Positions 6,040-6,711 of a DNA stretch of 6,711 nucleotides are shown here, piece after piece. The stretch is from the NCBI GenBank assembly GCA_025927935.1, contig JAICKM010000384.1, positions 1 through 6,711 of the forward strand, written 5' to 3'. The stretch comes from Chloroflexia bacterium. Lineage in GTDB: Bacteria > Chloroflexota > Chloroflexia > QHBQ01 > JADMIH01. Position 1 is the first letter of the stretch. Each line of letters begins with the position of its first letter. A model generated the notes under the pieces. It was given only the letters and a program-made list of their open reading frames with translations. It searched no databases and was not told the origin of the DNA. The position numbers were made by a program, and so were the translations under genes.

Positions 6040-6711
6040 CTAACGCGCCAGGTTCAGCCCCAGTTCACGGGCCAGCAGCAGAGCAGCCGCCCCCAGAATC
6101 ACAATATCGGGACTCGGATCGAGCAGTTCCACCTGGGTCGCCTGGGCCAGTTGCGGCAGCGCCCGTCGCCGCATTTCCGCGCGGATGGCCTGGGCCAGAG
6201 GCTCCCCGAACAAGGTCAGGTCGCCCACCAGTACGATGTGCCGGACGTTCAGCGTGCCGACCAACTGGGATGCGGCGATGCCCAGGTAGCGCCCCAGTTC
6301 CCGCACGATCTGTTGCGCCGTGGCGTCCCCGGCCCGCACGGCCCGCGCAATCCTATCGATAGTCATCTCGCCGGACGGCCAATCCGGTTGGTTCAGGAGC
6401 GAGTCGGGATGCGCGCAAGCGAGATCTTGAGCGCGGCGGCAGATCGCCGGAGTGCTAGCCACCGTTTCCAGGCAGCCGTAGTTGCCGCAGCGACACAGCG
6501 CTCCGTTTTCCACGATGGCGATATGGCCGATTTCTCCGGCGCCAAAGCCGTCGCCCTGGAAGATATGGCCGTTGAGCACCAGCCCGGCCCCGATCCCGTG
6601 CCCCGTCTTGATGACGACTAGATTGCCGTCATGCTGCTGGGTGCCGAACATGTACTGGGCCAGGGCGGCAAGCTGGCTGTCGTTGCCGATGTACACCGGC
6701 AGCTTATAGCG
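6040..6711 (-). CDS. ROK-family protein, C-terminal part, probable NagC/XylR-type repressor (5' end beyond window)
   Basis: The last 223 residues are visible; the reading frame continues past the window edge, and the internal GTG at 6696 is not a start because the codons before it (RYKLP) continue the ROK fold. Motifs in the fragment: IGNDSQLAALAQY (8-20), GHGIGAGLVLNG (37-48), GAGEIGHIAI (57-66), and the zinc motif CRCGNYGCLE (73-82). Two details favour a regulator over a kinase: the kinase-type GTGIG reads GHGIG, and the LGGG adenosine motif seen in the adjacent kinase is LVGDL here (161-165). PLCRCGN-like zinc motifs and a C-terminal ILGAAALLL segment are common in ROK repressors. The DNA-binding helix-turn-helix, if present, would be outside the window. 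As the most upstream gene it would plausibly control the cluster in response to GlcNAc or its 6-phosphate (inference). A second sugar kinase is the alternative. The stop lies 79 nt before the kinase gene. Confidence 0.85.
   Translation of the reverse strand, partial: RYKLPVYIGNDSQLAALAQYMFGTQQHDGNLVVIKTGHGIGAGLVLNGHIFQGDGFGAGEIGHIAIVENGALCRCGNYGCLETVASTPAICRRAQDLACAHPDSLLNQPDWPSGEMTIDRIARAVRAGDATAQQIVRELGRYLGIAASQLVGTLNVRHIVLVGDLTLFGEPLAQAIRAEMRRRALPQLAQATQVELLDPSPDIVILGAAALLLARELGLNLAR

Noticed and set aside
5046..6621. Long plus-strand frames opposite the two ROK genes
   Set aside because: Low-complexity Arg/Pro/Ala/Ser translations with no domain motifs, lying opposite genes with clear catalytic and zinc motifs; treated as shadows.

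Overview
The window is a GC-rich (about two-thirds G+C by eye) bacterial segment in which all six recognisable genes lie on the minus strand, so transcription runs from position 6711 towards position 1. The genes form a tightly spaced amino-sugar utilisation cluster. In order of transcription they are: the C-terminal part of a ROK-family protein, probably a NagC/XylR-type repressor (cut by the window edge); a ROK sugar kinase; a two-domain family 3 glycoside hydrolase of the NagZ type; a protein built like an ABC sugar-binding protein but with no signal peptide; N-acetylglucosamine-6-phosphate deacetylase (NagA); and a SIS-domain sugar-phosphate isomerase/deaminase of the NagB-II type (cut by the other window edge).

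The genes spell out a cytoplasmic route. The GH3 enzyme, which has no signal peptide, releases N-acetylglucosamine (GlcNAc) from an imported chitin- or peptidoglycan-derived oligosaccharide. The ROK kinase phosphorylates it, NagA removes the acetyl group, and the SIS enzyme converts glucosamine-6-phosphate to fructose-6-phosphate plus ammonia. The partial ROK repressor at the head would sense the sugar. No ABC permease or PTS component lies inside the window, so uptake must be encoded elsewhere or beyond its edges.

Layout: 6040-6711 partial ROK regulator; 79-nt gap; 4935-5960 ROK kinase; 37-nt gap with a good ribosome binding site; 3266-4897 GH3; a 236-nt gap (3030-3265), the only sizeable non-coding stretch, holding a perfect 9-bp hairpin; 1836-3029 solute-binding-like protein; 10-nt gap; 641-1825 nagA; 12-nt gap; 1-628 partial SIS gene. 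No stretch over 300 bases lacks a gene. No tRNA, rRNA, CRISPR array, insertion sequence or convincing terminator was seen.

The organism cannot be named from sequence alone. High GC, paired ROK proteins, a GH3 with an extra C-terminal domain and an SBP_bac-type protein would fit Chloroflexota or a high-GC Gram-positive lineage; this is a low-confidence inference. The pathway itself is familiar. The least ordinary element is the apparently cytoplasmic solute-binding-protein homologue embedded between the hydrolase and nagA.
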